Positions 53,159 through 64,000 of a stretch of 64,000 nucleotides of DNA are shown one piece after another (within the stretch, counting starts at the first letter, position 1; the number at the start of each line of letters is the position of its first letter). The position numbers and the translations under genes were made by a program. The stretch covers positions 17,381,513 through 17,445,512 of the forward strand of contig CM057147.1 of the NCBI GenBank assembly GCA_029964075.1, written 5' to 3'. This DNA comes from Patiria pectinifera. Its lineage: Eukaryota > Echinodermata > Asteroidea > Valvatida > Asterinidae. The notes under the pieces were generated by a model, which saw only the letters and a program-made list of their open reading frames with translations, was not told the origin of the DNA and did no database searches.

Positions 53159-54326
53159 GTACGTAAAGAAAAGTAAAACTGCAAATCTTCATAACAGGTT
53201 TACAGATATAGGAATAAGAAAAAAATCCAGAACTTGTTCTGTGATGAACACATGAGATAAGCTTTTGGAGCATTTTTCTTTTCAGAAATTGATTGAGACT
53301 TGGGACATGGAAAATGTCTGTCCTTGTGCCCTGCTAAAGGAGAAAAAAACACACCGGCCTTTCGTTATGTGACTCATCTGTAATGAACCAATTTTAACTG
53401 TTAAGATACATGAAATCATTGTCACATTAGCACTAAACTTTCGTATAAATATGACATTAAATAATACAAAAGTAGCTTAAGAGGCAAGAAACAGTAACGA
53501 AATGAACGTTGGAAAAGCTTCACAATGTCTGCCTGTCAGCCATCGGGAAATATCTTTGTAAATTTACTCTATTAAATCGAGACTCATCTGGTACAAGAGC
53601 ATAGTTTAGGTCTGAGAGGAAATATATTCTCACTTACCTTCAGGTCATGCACTCATATACGTGTTCTACATGACCCCCAAGGACAGACACACAAACAGAG
53701 AACAACAGATCCTTTCAGTCCTCGGGAGTTGGGTCTTTTGTTTAAAACGGTCCTCTGCAGTAGGTTCGTGTGCTTTGTCTATGGGAGAGTGTTATATTGC
53801 AGTTACAAAGAGAAACACAAAGCATTGTCCTCAGGAGTATAGTAAAACAAGAGTGTATGAGTATACTTGTGTTAATAGAGTCCTCGCACAAATGAGCCCT
53901 AAAAGGCGACAGAGAGTTAGGCCGAAAATCCATGTGTTCGTTTTTGATTACGTGTTTTGCATTGTGCGTTTATACCAGGTGCGTATCCTTGATGCGTACT
54001 CTGTAAATTCATGTGTACGCATTTCTCTGCACACTCGACGGACGTAAAAGCTCAAATAGAGAGCACGCCGCAGTTTTGCGAGTAGAAAAATCAAACATCC
54101 GGGAAAACTCAGGGGATTTTGTTTTCATAAAATGCTGGGAACCCTGGTTTTTCGTGTGCCATTCGTGCGTATCTTCCAAGACACTCAATGATAGTGTCCT
54201 GTACAGAGAGCTCTTTTGAAGCACAAGTCATTCCAAAGCCAATAACGCAAAGTAACACCTTTGAAATGCAGTCCAGTGACCTGTGTGTTCTCACCTTTGT
54301 CCTTTGACCCCCCTCTCTCTCCATAG
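53159..54326. other. PITPNM intron
   Basis: 1.17 kb with no exon and no repeat recognised. It ends in a CCCCCCTCTCTCTCCATAG acceptor. A 128-codon frame at 53661-54047 has no family resemblance or splice context. Confidence 0.6.
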
Positions 54327-54455
54327 AGCAAGATGGTGATCCATGCAGCGTACGGTTCCAGCAAGGACATCTGGGTATATACCACCATCGGCCTGCAGTC
54401 CTCGCAGATCTACATCGTGGGCAAAGTCTCCAAGAAATATCAGACCCATGCCCAG
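54327..54455 (+). CDS. PITPNM: PITPNM exon: LNS2 domain, part 3
   Basis: SKMVIHAAYGSSKDIWVYTT then IGLQSSQIYIVGKVSKKY and QTHAQ. HAAYGS.KD..VY and QIYIVGK close the LNS2 Rossmann-like fold. 43 codons, phase 0/0, GTAAGC donor. In vertebrates the next residues are F(I/L)xDGYAAHL. I could not find that segment downstream in the window. Confidence 0.97.
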
Positions 54456-56383
54456 GTAAGCAAGTTACAAAAAATCATGACTCTGTTGGCTCGTCACAAA
54501 CTTCGTCAGGCTGCAAGTCCCATCTCGGACTTGATTCAGCATGTTTTTGTTTTGATTTTTTTATCACTTTTTTAAATGTTAGTGTTATGTTTTTGCAAAG
54601 TCTTGAATATGAATATGAACTAACAAGAAATACTTTTGGTGAAGGGATTCAAATTTTTGAATGAACACAAATACCTCAGCAAATGGTTTTAATTCTGTAT
54701 AATTAAGCCAAAACAAAAAATTGTTGTGTTGCCCTAACCCGACCGACCCAAAAATTTGGAAATCTCTAGTCGGCTTTTCTTTTCTTTATTTTAATATTTG
54801 AAATGCCATAATTATGCATTTCTATTATAAGATGGAATTTTGCGTCGGAGTGATATAAATCAAATTAGGTTTTGCCCTTCACCGACGTGTTTTAAACACT
54901 GTATACTCAGTGTGTTACCTCCCGAGTGAAAGTTGGAAAAAAATCACTCGGGTGGGACTCGAGTTATGCATTAATACAAAATGCACTTCGTTACAAAATG
55001 TGCATACATGTACCTAAATTGTAGTACAGTTCGAACTAACCGTATTTTGTACGGATGGTGTAACGGAGGTCGAGATCTGGGGCATGTGGTGTAATGAACT
55101 TACTGCATACATCGTATCTTCAATGTGTACTAGCCCTGTACAGTCATGATATCGCATGCATGTACATGTACACAGCATACTGGATTAGCGCATGCAGTAC
55201 TCGTAGCCTAAACGTTTTGTGTATGTTGATACCTGGTAACCAAATGGAATCCTTGACAAAATATTGGTCAAAATGACCACTTAAGCTTCAAGAAAATAGG
55301 ACATGTTGATATAAAAATTAAACAAATTAACTATTTTAAACATCATGACTCAATCAACGACGAAAATCAATCTTCTATTATATGGGTCGTTACTACCCGC
55401 TATTTGCTTTGTACACTAAATCTGACGGCACGTTGTGCCACTCCTGCGCAAATGCAGTCATGAGATAGCCAATATCGACAGCTCCGCGGTGTCCATGACG
55501 GCGATGTCAGGAACAAAACAACTTTTCAGTTGCATCGCAAAAATGTCATTATATGGTGATTTTGCCGAATTATTCAAGAAGTACAACTCAAGGCACCCCA
55601 GAGGTTGTTTTGTCAGATGTTATGGTCTCACTATTGCAACACAGGCCCTTACAAACTGTTTTGCCAGATTCTGTCAACTGTCATGGTGTTGCGTGACCTT
55701 GGATTTTGCTTCGCCCTGTTTAGATATGTTCTGTATGTGTTCTATGTATTACCCCCCACACACACACACAAAAATCCCTGACGGCCTGACCCTCCTGAAA
55801 TTTTTCATATGAGGGCAACACTGCAAGTTGTTTTTGGCCATAAGGGAGTTAGTATGGCATTGATATTTCACATCTATGTCTTGGGTTTATAATCCCACCC
55901 ACCCTGACAAACAGATTTTGTTTTCAGTTCCTGCCTGATTCTCTTGGTAACTGCTTGTTCATCCTTCTTGACTTTTCCGCCCTCCTTCTACAACTAAACA
56001 TTTCTTCATTGTTCCCTCTCTCTTTAGGTTTCTTCATTCTCGCAAGCTACTTGCAGTACTTTTTGTAGTTTTGGGCAATCCCTGGTTTCAATAACGTAAT
56101 CAAAATTATTTTTGCACAGAATTGCAATATGGGAACAAAAATGAGGTTATGCTTAGAAAGCAGACTATTCCATGCTGATTTTGCTACATAGTTTTCTACG
56201 CTATTTTGTAAAATCGATTTAAGGGGCTTTACATCTGCCCATATAGCCTCTTTTTGAACCCAGTGCAGTAGTAAAATGTTCCTGAGCATTTTGGAAGCCA
56301 TGTTGATTCTACAAACTACAAAGAGTTGATCATTATTCAATCCAGAAAATGCCATTAATCGTTGGTTTTGCTCCCCTGTTTAG
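54456..56383. other. PITPNM intron
   Basis: It contains a SINE copy (54828-54967), otherwise unique AT-rich sequence. A DGYAAHL-like exon was looked for and not seen. The 125-codon frame at 55435-55812 shows no homology that I recognise. Confidence 0.55.
54828..54967 (-). repeat. tRNA-like SINE, family 3, copy 2 (head truncated)
   Basis: Matches 16500-16650 through ATAAGATGGAATTTTGCGTC, ATAAATCAAATTAGGTTTTG, CCCTTCACCGACG, ACTGTATACTCAGTGTGT and AATCACTCGGGTGGGACTCG, where it stops before the rest of the tRNA-like head. Confidence 0.8.
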
Positions 56384-56434
56384 AGGTTTCGAGAAAGACA
56401 CAGCCTTGGCGATATCGCAGAAGAGCCGGCCACG
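56384..56434 (+). CDS. PITPNM: PITPNM candidate cassette exon A (51 nt)
   Basis: A TTGCTCCCCTGTTTAG acceptor and GTGAGA donor bound RFRERHSLGDIAEEPAT. Length is a multiple of three and phase 0/0 matches the preceding exon, so it can be included or skipped without changing frame. It shares SLGDIxEE and a basic residue cluster before the Ser with the candidate exon at 57575. No similarity to a named domain. The RERHS motif resembles a basophilic-kinase or 14-3-3-type site. Inference from splice sites and the paralogous exon. Confidence 0.6.
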
Positions 56435-57574
56435 GTGAGATTTCCAACGACTTTAATCTTAACCCGGTTGAGGATTTATAGATGATAGAAACGGGATGTC
56501 CTGCTTAAATCTCTAATGAAGAAACAAGCTCCATTGAATATTGTGGAACGTCGCTATCCCGAGCACCGCTATACCGAAGATCCAGCTATGCCTAACATCG
56601 TCCTTGGCTCCCGATTTGTTTTGTAGAAAACATACCGAACATTGTTGTTGAAAATGTCATTAGAAGAGCCACAATTGGCTATTATTTCCCCAAGGAATGG
56701 AAGGGGAAAGCCACCCGTTGTTGTAGCTAGTAAGCTCAAAAACTGTGTAATTACATTATTCAATAGTCGGCACGTGTTCCAAGTCGTCTTTCAGTAACTA
56801 CCAGGGCGTGCAGGGTGAAGTTCGTAAGGGCGCCATTTATTGAAAAGTGAGTACCAGAGCACTCGCAGCTTAAAATTGCTATACCCAACAATCACTTTTA
56901 CGAACGATTCTGTGGATCCTGTGATGTTCGTTATAGCGGCGTTCCACTGTACTGCAGTTAAACATTGTTTAATCCTCATTGAACACAACAGTTATTGATG
57001 GTTTGACTATTTTGTTCACTATTCGTGACCAGCCCAACATTGAAGGACCTCTGGGCACCATCTTGGTTCACGCACACCGGTATTATGAGATAACATTAAC
57101 GTTGAACACTGTGTGTGAACCAGTGAAGTGTCCTTCACAAAATTGTGTTAGATAGCATCCTCGTTTGTTCGCACACAGGTGGGGAAGTGTGGCCTAGTGG
57201 TTAGGGTTTGTAACTCATGATCAGAGGGTCAGGGGTTCGAATCCAGCCGCTGGCCGTATGCTGTGTCCTTGGGCAAGCCACTTCATCCCCACGTGCCTCT
57301 CTCCACCCAGGAGTATAAAAGGTACCGGCATTAGCTGGGGAGTAACCTGCGATGGACTAGCATCCCATCCAGGGGGAGTAGAAATATTCTCAGTCGTTTC
57401 ATGCCACTGAAACCGGAGATAAACGCCGGCCTGATGGGCCATATCGGCTCAGGACAGACGTCACTTACTTACCACTCAACAATTTGCCAGGAATATAAAT
57501 GCGTGTTAGTTTGTATTTCCATCTCTGATACATATTCTTATATTTGATCTTTTTTTCCCGCCCCTCCATTTTAG
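56435..57574. other. Intron between cassette candidates A and B
   Basis: Contains the SINE at 57179-57470. The rest is unique with no exon recognised. Confidence 0.6.
57179..57470 (+). repeat. tRNA-derived SINE, family 1, copy 3
   Basis: GTGGCCTAGTGGTTAGGG (A box), GGGGTTCGAATCCAGCC (B box), TTGGGCAAGCCACTTCATCC, GTACCGGCATTAGCTGGGGA and ATAAACGCCGGCCTGATGGG match the 8786 copy at high identity, suggesting recent activity. TTACTTAC follows the 3' end. Confidence 0.88.
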
Positions 57575-57634
57575 AGTTCACATAACCAAGGCAAACGGTT
57601 AAGTCTCGGTGATATTCAGGAGGAACATTGCAGG
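57575..57634 (+). CDS. PITPNM: PITPNM candidate cassette exon B (60 nt)
   Basis: A TTTTTTTCCCGCCCCTCCATTTTAG-type acceptor (strong pyrimidine tract) and a GTGAGG donor bound SSHNQGKRLSLGDIQEEHCR (20 codons). Phase 0/0 and a multiple of three. KRLSLGDIQEE parallels RHSLGDIAEE of candidate A, so the two look like duplicated exons, used together or alternatively. Placed after the last recognised LNS2 exon. Confidence 0.62.
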
Positions 57635-57787
57635 GTGAGGTAGAATCGGCAGATTTGTTGGGAAGTAGGCCGGGACAATAGCCCTGATAAAAATAACAAC
57701 TTCACATTTTTGTTTACGTGTGTAATTTCATGAGCGTGCTACACCTTCCCCTTGCCCCATGATAGCTCGCCTACCTAAGCACACCGT

Positions 57788-58715
57788 GGGTATGTTCAGA
57801 CGGAGGGCAGCCTTTGAGCTAGGTCTTCTCCAATAAATGAAATCAACGGGGGGCTCTGTGGAGCTGGTGATCAAATCTAGTGTTCATACAATGATGGTTT
57901 AACTCTGGAGCTGGAGTTACAGTGGAGCTAAAAGGTCACCAAATAGGTTACGTAATACAGAGTTTGCCAAAAAAAGTGCAACGTTCAGAAAACAAATAAT
58001 TGAACTGTTTAATGTTTTTTTCTTCAATGAAATTATATATTACAGTAAAGCCCGACTATTTTCCAATCCACTCCTTTTTACCCCATTCCATTTGGGTCCC
58101 TAGATCCAAAAATAGGTTCAAATAAGTGAAAGGGTGTCAATGTTTGCTTGGGCCACTCTCACCTGGACATTCTGAATCTAGGTTAAGCATTGAACATGCA
58201 GGCATTGAAGTTGGTGACAACACAGGTGAGAGTAGTAGTTAAAGTATAATGTACACCCTTTCACTTTCTGGATCTAGGGACCCAAATGGAATGGAGTGAA
58301 AAGGAGTGGATTGAGAAATTATATATAATATCACTGAAGAAAAAAAAATTAAATAGTTTTAATTATTTGTTTTCAGAATGTTTTACTCTTTTTTTTGGCA
58401 CACTGTGTATATGTTCATGGATGACGCGGTGAATTAGACAAACTAAACAATGACCGGATGCGTCAGCATGGAGCTAGGTCGGTTGCGTCCAAAAGACAAA
58501 TAACGGTGGAGCTAGGTCGTAAAAAGAAGCCCCACTGAGCTGAATGTGGAGCTAGCCCCACAAATTTTGCATGGCTAGAATTGGCCCTGGCTAGCTCTGT
58601 AGATACAATGTAGCTCCAGAGGTGGAGTTAAGTTGCGTCCAAATGACAACTATGTTGGGTGGAGCTAGCTAGCTCCAGATCTATCTCCAGAGATAGCCCT
58701 CCGTCTGGACGACCC
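57788..58715. mobile_element. TIR element with GGGTATGTTCAGACGGAGGGC-type ends, containing a nested TA element
   Basis: The left end GTTCAGACGGAGGGC and right end GCCCTCCGTCTGGAC are inverted. The interior is full of GGAGCTAG/CTAGCTCC motifs. A 450-base TA-flanked element (57958-58407) interrupts it. Non-coding. No clear target duplication. Confidence 0.7.
57958..58407. mobile_element. TA-flanked foldback MITE (Tc1/mariner-type), 450 bp
   Basis: Left CAGAGTTTGCCAAAAAAAGT and right ACTCTTTTTTTTGGCACACTG are inverted, with TA directly on both sides. The arms are about 150 bases, with CATTCCATTTGGGTCCCTAG / CTAGGGACCCAAATGGAATG pairing perfectly. Nested in the 57788 element. Confidence 0.82.
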
Positions 58716-59087
58716 TTATGTAAACAAAGCGTTGCTTCATTTCACCTAGGGGCTTTGGCTCACTCGCTTTTATAACGCTTGCTGTGGTAAAACTTCTTGA
58801 ACAAGACTATCTTGAACACAACCTGAGCTAGCCATTGTTTGACCCCAAAAAATGGTGTAGACTTTGCATAGTCTAAAAACCTAATGGACTTTGGATCAGG
58901 CCCAGGCGTGTTGGCTTTGACACAACCAATATTTAATCAGATATTTGCTTAGATTCCTGTCGCTCTTTTTCTTTTCTAAATAATAGCGACCATTTTCTGC
59001 AATGCTATATATTTTTCAAATCAGCGTTTTCTTTCCGTCTCTCTTTGTTATTTCTTTTCTGTTTACTAATCCTACTTTCTATCCCAG

Positions 59088-59108
59088 GAGGAGCTTTCTA
59101 CCAGCAAG
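59088..59108 (+). CDS. PITPNM: PITPNM candidate 21-nt microexon
   Basis: EELSTSK in phase 0/0, between TTTACTAATCCTACTTTC then TATCCCAG (a strong TACTAAT-like branch site, pyrimidine tract and acceptor) and AAG then GTACTTCC. It follows cassette candidates A and B in the same frame. Only splice-signal quality and frame support it. Confidence 0.45.
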
Positions 59109-61749
59109 GTACTTCCTCTTGGTTGGCTTTTGCGACAGGGAAAATGTGATTTTTTAGTTTTTCTCTTTTTTTTGCCCTTCACTGATTGATGTAATTTTAT
59201 TCAAACAGCCACCCAACCCTTGAAAGCTCGACGGTCAAATGTAAAGACATTTTGCACAACTAAGGCGAAAGTTACGAGTTCAAGTCCCACTCCAGCAAAA
59301 CGATGAATTTTCCTCACAAGCTGTCGGACAGTACAAAACATATAAAATTACATCAGTGAAGAACCAAAAAAAAAAAAAAATAGTATAGTATAGGTTTTCC
59401 CAGCCACTTTCCTAAAATGTTCATTCAGTTTTTTAAATTGGTCATTCTTTTTCGTCTGAATTTGAGAATCGCTCTGAACACTCGTTTCGTTTTCGCTACC
59501 AGGGCATTCAATTCCATTTCAGTTCAATCAATTAAGTGATTGAGCAGCACCTTTCGTTTATGTCCATTCGGATTTGTTTACAAGACTTCTTTTTCGCTTT
59601 TAGAAGGCGATTTCAAACATGCACCATTTTATTTCACTTTTAGTTAAATGCCATCGGCACCAGATGCAATTAGGGGTTTCTTTTTCATTAACCGTCCATC
59701 AAATTAGCTGTACCTGAAATCAATTTAGACAAAGTATGCTTGTGTAGATGAATGCACAGGTAACGCAATTGGCTGTCTGTTTCTCAAAACCGAATGCACG
59801 GACAAAGAGAATGATTGAACTTTCGTTGAATTGAAATGGAATTAAAGATGAAAATGAATGACCGATTTTCAGAAGCGATTGAACATTTCAGGAAATTGTC
59901 CGGGAAAACCTATATAATAAAAAAATGCTTACTTGCAGAGGTCCTATCTTCTTATTTTCAGCTTCACTCCAGCTTTTTGTAGAAACCACAGCTCCATTTA
60001 ACTCAACTTAACAATCTTTTTAATTTTATTTACTTTCCTCTTTTTGTACTAATCAAAAAAGTCAAAATTGCTTGCAGGTGGATGTGCCAACATAAAAGGG
60101 AAGTTTTGATTACGAATCTGAGGTTTACACCTTTTTTTCACTGAAGCAAATGCACTGCTCTAAATCCTAAACATAGAGTGCGTATCAACTAACAAGCAGA
60201 GAAAACATATGCAGACTGTATTTGGTCCCGTAACTGCTTTCCATTGCTAAAGCACATACAATGGTGTGCCTGCAGGCCCTTTTTTTTTTTTTTTACACGT
60301 TTAAAAGCACCTTTAAAATCACCTTCAATTTTCTTTCAATCGAAACTATTTCTGGTTGAAAAATGTCACTTGATAGTTAGTACCAGTTCCATCTTCACTT
60401 TGAGCAAGATTTTTCTCATTAAGTTTGATAAGTTCTTTTCCCGGTAATTACAAATACTCCAACCAGCCTTTGAGAAAGACAACCCAATTGTATAAACCCC
60501 CATTCAGAAATACCTGAGACAGTGTACCCATTCCTATTGGTCAAGAACCCGTCACGCGTTCTGCGCCTCATCGTGCAATACGCGCCACCCGCATACCAAT
60601 TTCAATATAAGGAGATTTTTAGCACTGCACAAACGAGGCACATACCATAGACATGGCCAATCGTTGAAAATTAGTGAAATTTTTGTGTTGACTTCTTGAC
60701 CGAAAGGTATTTATGAATGGGAATAAATATGTGCTTGGGCCGGTTTTGGCTAGAGGCCTGGCCGCGGATAATGGCCTTCCCCTTCGTCTGGTGCCATTAT
60801 CCGTGTCAAGGCTCCTAACTGGTTTTAAACATGCTTGTTTAAAACCAGCCAAACACATATTTATCCCCTTAATGTGACCCACTACACCATTTTCAAAGAT
60901 ATAATAATCTTGCTGCAATTGAGCCCTAACATGCTCTCACAATCAATCACAAATCATCCAGCCTCATGTCAAGAGTCAAGCCATGCACATGAACTGTGGC
61001 ACACGCATTTCTGTTATCATAGTTCATCCCTTGTTGCGTTTGACTACATTGTGCTTCACTTGTGATTTACTCAATAACAAATCTGTGTAACATTATGAAA
61101 GCGTTACAGTACAATGTATATTATAATTCCCAGCTTTTTTATCATTGTTGAAGAAATTCAGAGTGTGAGTGTCTGTCAACCGTGGAAAACAGAAACTATT
61201 TTCCCTATAGACCTTTATCATGCTGCCACCATTTCAGTTATGTTCCCTGTATCCAATAACAGTACTGAATGATATTGTGTTTTGTGCAAAAAGGAACCAG
61301 ACTATTTTTCCTTCCAGCCTCGCTTTGGTTACGTTGATTTGAATGGGAAAAAAAATCAAGATGGCCGCAACATGATAATGGTCTATAGACAAGTCTGGAC
61401 ACAGAATCAACGTAAACCAGTAGAGGTTCCCTTAAACCTAATCCCATTGAGCGATTTACTACGAACCATCCTCACCCCTGCAAAATCCTACACCATATGG
61501 TAAACTCTAGACCCAAACTGTTGGACCCTGATTATGGTGGTACGCCTGACCCCATGTCAAGCATAATCAGTTTACTAGTGCAGTACACACTCCAACAGAT
61601 TCCAACAAAATACGCAGTTGGATTTTGAAGAGTTGGGGGTGGATAGGGTTAATTGTGGAAGCAATGTCCTTGCAATTCAGGCGATTCACAATGCAGTGCG
61701 CCACCAAGAGTTTGCCAGGGAGAGTTCATTTTTCCCCATGCATTGTGGG
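59109..61749. other. PITPNM intron
   Basis: AT-rich intron with the hairpin at 60718-60868. A tRNA-like GAGTTCAAGTCCCACTCC near 59278 is probably a decayed SINE head. AGGTTTTCCCAGCC (59392) and GGGAAAACCTATATAAT (59902) mark another probable foldback of ~520 bases. No exon. Confidence 0.55.
60718..60868. repeat. Two-level hairpin, ~150 bases
   Basis: GGGAATAAATATGTG..GGCCGGTTTT pairs with AAAACCAGCC..CACATATTTATCCCC. Inside it GGATAATGGC pairs with GCCATTATCC around CTTCCCCTTCGTCTGGT. Stem-loop of pre-microRNA or foldback type. Confidence 0.7.
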
Positions 61750-63833
61750 CAGTGTTGTAGTCGAGACCGGATAGTCCGAGACCAAGACCGAGACCTGAAG
61801 TTGCGAGACCGAGACCGAGACCGAGACCAACCCCTTCAAGGCGGGCCGAGACCGAGACCGAAATGGTCCGAGACCGAGACCGAGACCGCGGATAATAAAT
61901 AACAATAATCTAATTAAAAAAACAAGACACTAATTACAGCTGAACAGTCTGTCCTTGAGATGATGATGTTGATGGGATGTGAAGGAAGTGATTGAAAGCT
62001 AGGAATCACCTGTACCTGCTTAATTGGGTCATGCGAGTGCTCTTCATGTGTGCTTCATACCATAAATTACAACATGGCAACAGAATTTGTTATTGTCCAA
62101 TCAATTTTTTTTTTTTAAAGGGAAACAACCTAATTTAAAGAAGGGGAAAACCTAATTTGATGAACTCCATATATTGTTGCCACTTTTTTGAAAAACATTT
62201 TTTTAAATATAATATTGTTTAACTACTATAAAGTGTCAATCTGATGAAGAAACTCTAACTTTATAGGAGTACGGCAATTTGTACTAGTTTTTTGCAATGT
62301 TGAAACTTGACAAAAGTAAAAAGTTAAAGGTGGATGTTTCATCTGTTATATAGGAACTAAACTAAACTGTTACAGGACCCTAAACTCCACAACCACCCCT
62401 TGGTTTCAGCCGATGACTACTAACGGATATTTAAAAGCAGCTTTAATTTTACATTGGACCTCCTTGTAAACCTGATTCAAAAAAAATTTGGAGCAAGAAA
62501 ATATTGATTTATTTTTTAAAATTTCAGTCATGGAATATAGACTTGTACATGTAGACCCAAAAATTGAGAGGTGGTAGCCAGAGAGGCCTGGCTTAGGCTG
62601 AAATGTAGTGCCACTTTATTTGTGTATAATGTCAATACCATTGCATACACTATAGAAGATCGATGAACCATATTTGCCTGATCTATCTTCTGTTAATCTG
62701 CCCGCCGTCATCATCGCCATTAGCCTATTTGAGAATATGGCCGACACAATAGAAGGGCGCTGTCACAAACTGAATGTGGTGGGCGAGATGTACTTTTAGG
62801 ATTCATGGCTGCGTGCGCACGCCTATTTGTGTTTTAGTAATTTACAAGTACAACATATTGCCAATATTTCAATCGTTTATTGTGATGGCCGTAAACAGCA
62901 TTTAGCGATTAATGGAACAAAAGTCTTCTCGACTCATGCAAACTCAATTGACATTTAGAAAGGAGACAAGGCAGGCAATTAGACTCTATTTTTGTGTGAC
63001 TATGGCAGTAGCTCAATTTGTGTTTATCACAGATGAAAAGATGAATACATGGCAAGTCAAAAATAAAGTGACAGTATGATAAAGAAAAAGAAATGGCACC
63101 CTCCATTTTGTAAAAAAATATATAATTGGGATAAAGAACATGTTATTGAGTAGTAACTCTGAAAATTTCACGTAATTTGCATCCTCTATTCCCAAGTCGT
63201 GCCTATTTTAATAAAGAGATCACAAAATTCAGCTGTCCACCACTAATAGCAATTTAACGGTCTACGAATTGATGAATATCCATTAATAAATATAATGAAA
63301 AAAAAACATTTTCCCGCCTCCACGAATAAAGTTAAAATTGAAAAGGAAAATAGAAAAAAAATCACCAATATTTCTGGGGGAAAAGAGTTGAATTGTTTCC
63401 CATATTCAAAACAAAAAATCTGACGGTAAAAATAATGTTTTAATCTTGATTCATAAGATTTTAATCTCAGTTGTAGTTGGAATCAATGTGGATGGCTATA
63501 AAGTGCTTGTTTCAACAAACCATCCCACATTAAAAACGAGAAACAAGAAAAGGAGCAATGGTTGTTGGACTATGCCTCACTCACTAGAAAGTGAAGAGAG
63601 ACATGTCTATCAGCATCACACTGCAGTCACATTTGCCCTCAACTGATTCTTTACTTAATCCAAAACTAGGGCCGGGGCAGAATCCGCCCCCCTCACTTTT
63701 TGGCTGGTCTCGACTCGAGACCAGCCAAAATATCGAGACCAAAGGGGACCGAGACCAAGACCGAGTCCACAGCTCCCGAGACCGAGACCGAGACCGAGAC
63801 CAGCAAAAAGTGGTCTCGAGACCTACAACACTG
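61750..63833. mobile_element. hAT-like element, 2084 bp, perfect 8-bp target duplication
   Basis: The termini CAGTGTTGTAGTCGAGACC and GGTCTCGAGACCTACAACACTG (here given as GGTCTCGAGACC then TACAACACTG) are inverted. ATTGTGGG occurs directly on both sides (61742-61749 and 63834-63841). Sub-terminal blocks of GAGACCGAGACCGAG lie at both ends in the same orientation. No transposase-like frame was found in the AT-rich interior, so non-autonomous. The fresh duplication and matching ends suggest relatively recent insertion. Confidence 0.9.
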
Positions 63834-63979
63834 ATTGTGGGAGATGGTCGACAAATTTGCAGCGCAGGACATTTGAAATTGGTCGTTTTTCCGGTTGATT
63901 ATTTCGTAAGCACATGATTCGAATATCTGTTTGCCCCCTTTCTTTTCATTTTATCAATATGGTGTTTTTTGTAAGGCAG

Positions 63980-64000
63980 CAGAACGCCATGCCCCAATCT
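63980..64000 (+). CDS. PITPNM: Possible start of a further PITPNM exon at the window edge
   Basis: TTTTTTGTAAGGCAG followed by an open QNAMPQS in phase 0, with a pyrimidine-rich stretch (TTTGCCCCCTTTCTTTTC) 40-60 bases upstream. Only 21 bases are visible, so this is a weak call. Confidence 0.25.

Noticed and set aside
55435-55812. 125-codon frame in the intron after LNS2
   Set aside because: No resemblance to the expected DGYAAHL tail or any family, no splice sites at sensible positions, and an ACAC repeat near its end.

Overview
This window is eukaryotic nuclear DNA from a marine-type invertebrate, most likely an invertebrate deuterostome (echinoderm, hemichordate or cephalochordate grade). 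The reasons are: phase-consistent exons split by long AT-rich introns, tRNA-derived SINEs, many inverted-repeat DNA transposons, abundant ACATGTAC-type motifs, and a vertebrate-like PITPNM gene. No prokaryotic, organellar or intact viral gene is present. I could not fix the species.

The backbone is one large plus-strand gene, PITPNM (RdgB/Nir, a membrane-associated phosphatidylinositol transfer protein). It enters the window in its second or third coding exon (1840) and is still running near 59.1 kb, possibly at the right edge. Thirteen exons from 1840 to 48043 join in one frame (949 codons): PITP domain (1840-6654), acidic FFAT-like linker (12497-15627), DDHD region (16842-23295), linker (23977-24138) and the conserved WWG...HASYWES block (46836-48043). 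After a damaged stretch (48.1-51.4 kb), where at least one expected exon is scrambled and one was not found, the LNS2 domain continues (51437-54455). Three small phase-0 candidate cassette exons follow: 51, 60 and 21 nt.

The 22.7-kb PITPNM intron between 24138 and 46836 contains a complete second gene on the minus strand (37491 down to 27381). Its eight exons join without any break into 441 codons: a disordered acidic N terminus with no signal peptide, one PDZ domain with a GLGM loop, and a C-terminal beta-rich region. The last ~70 residues of that region resemble the C-terminal part of the interleukin-1 beta-trefoil. An IL-1-like fold joined to a PDZ domain in an invertebrate is the most interesting candidate here. 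It is an inference that a structure prediction would settle.

The rest is layered transposon debris. A truncated Ty3/gypsy pol fragment (31.2-34.5 kb) lies in an intron of the nested gene and is itself split by an 881-bp TA-flanked element. A 3.46-kb long-terminal-inverted-repeat element (42089-45550) has a 6-bp target duplication and carries further foldback elements. A 2.08-kb hAT-like element (61750-63833) has a perfect 8-bp target duplication. There are also several 280-415-bp hAT-like MITEs, a MITE family with AGGCC-polyA ends, four or more SINE families, two arrays of a ~196-bp repeat (24.9-25.9 and 40.6-41.5 kb), and G-rich arrays (12.6-13.3 and 45.7-46.3 kb). Two PITPNM exons have a tandemly duplicated 3' splice-site region.
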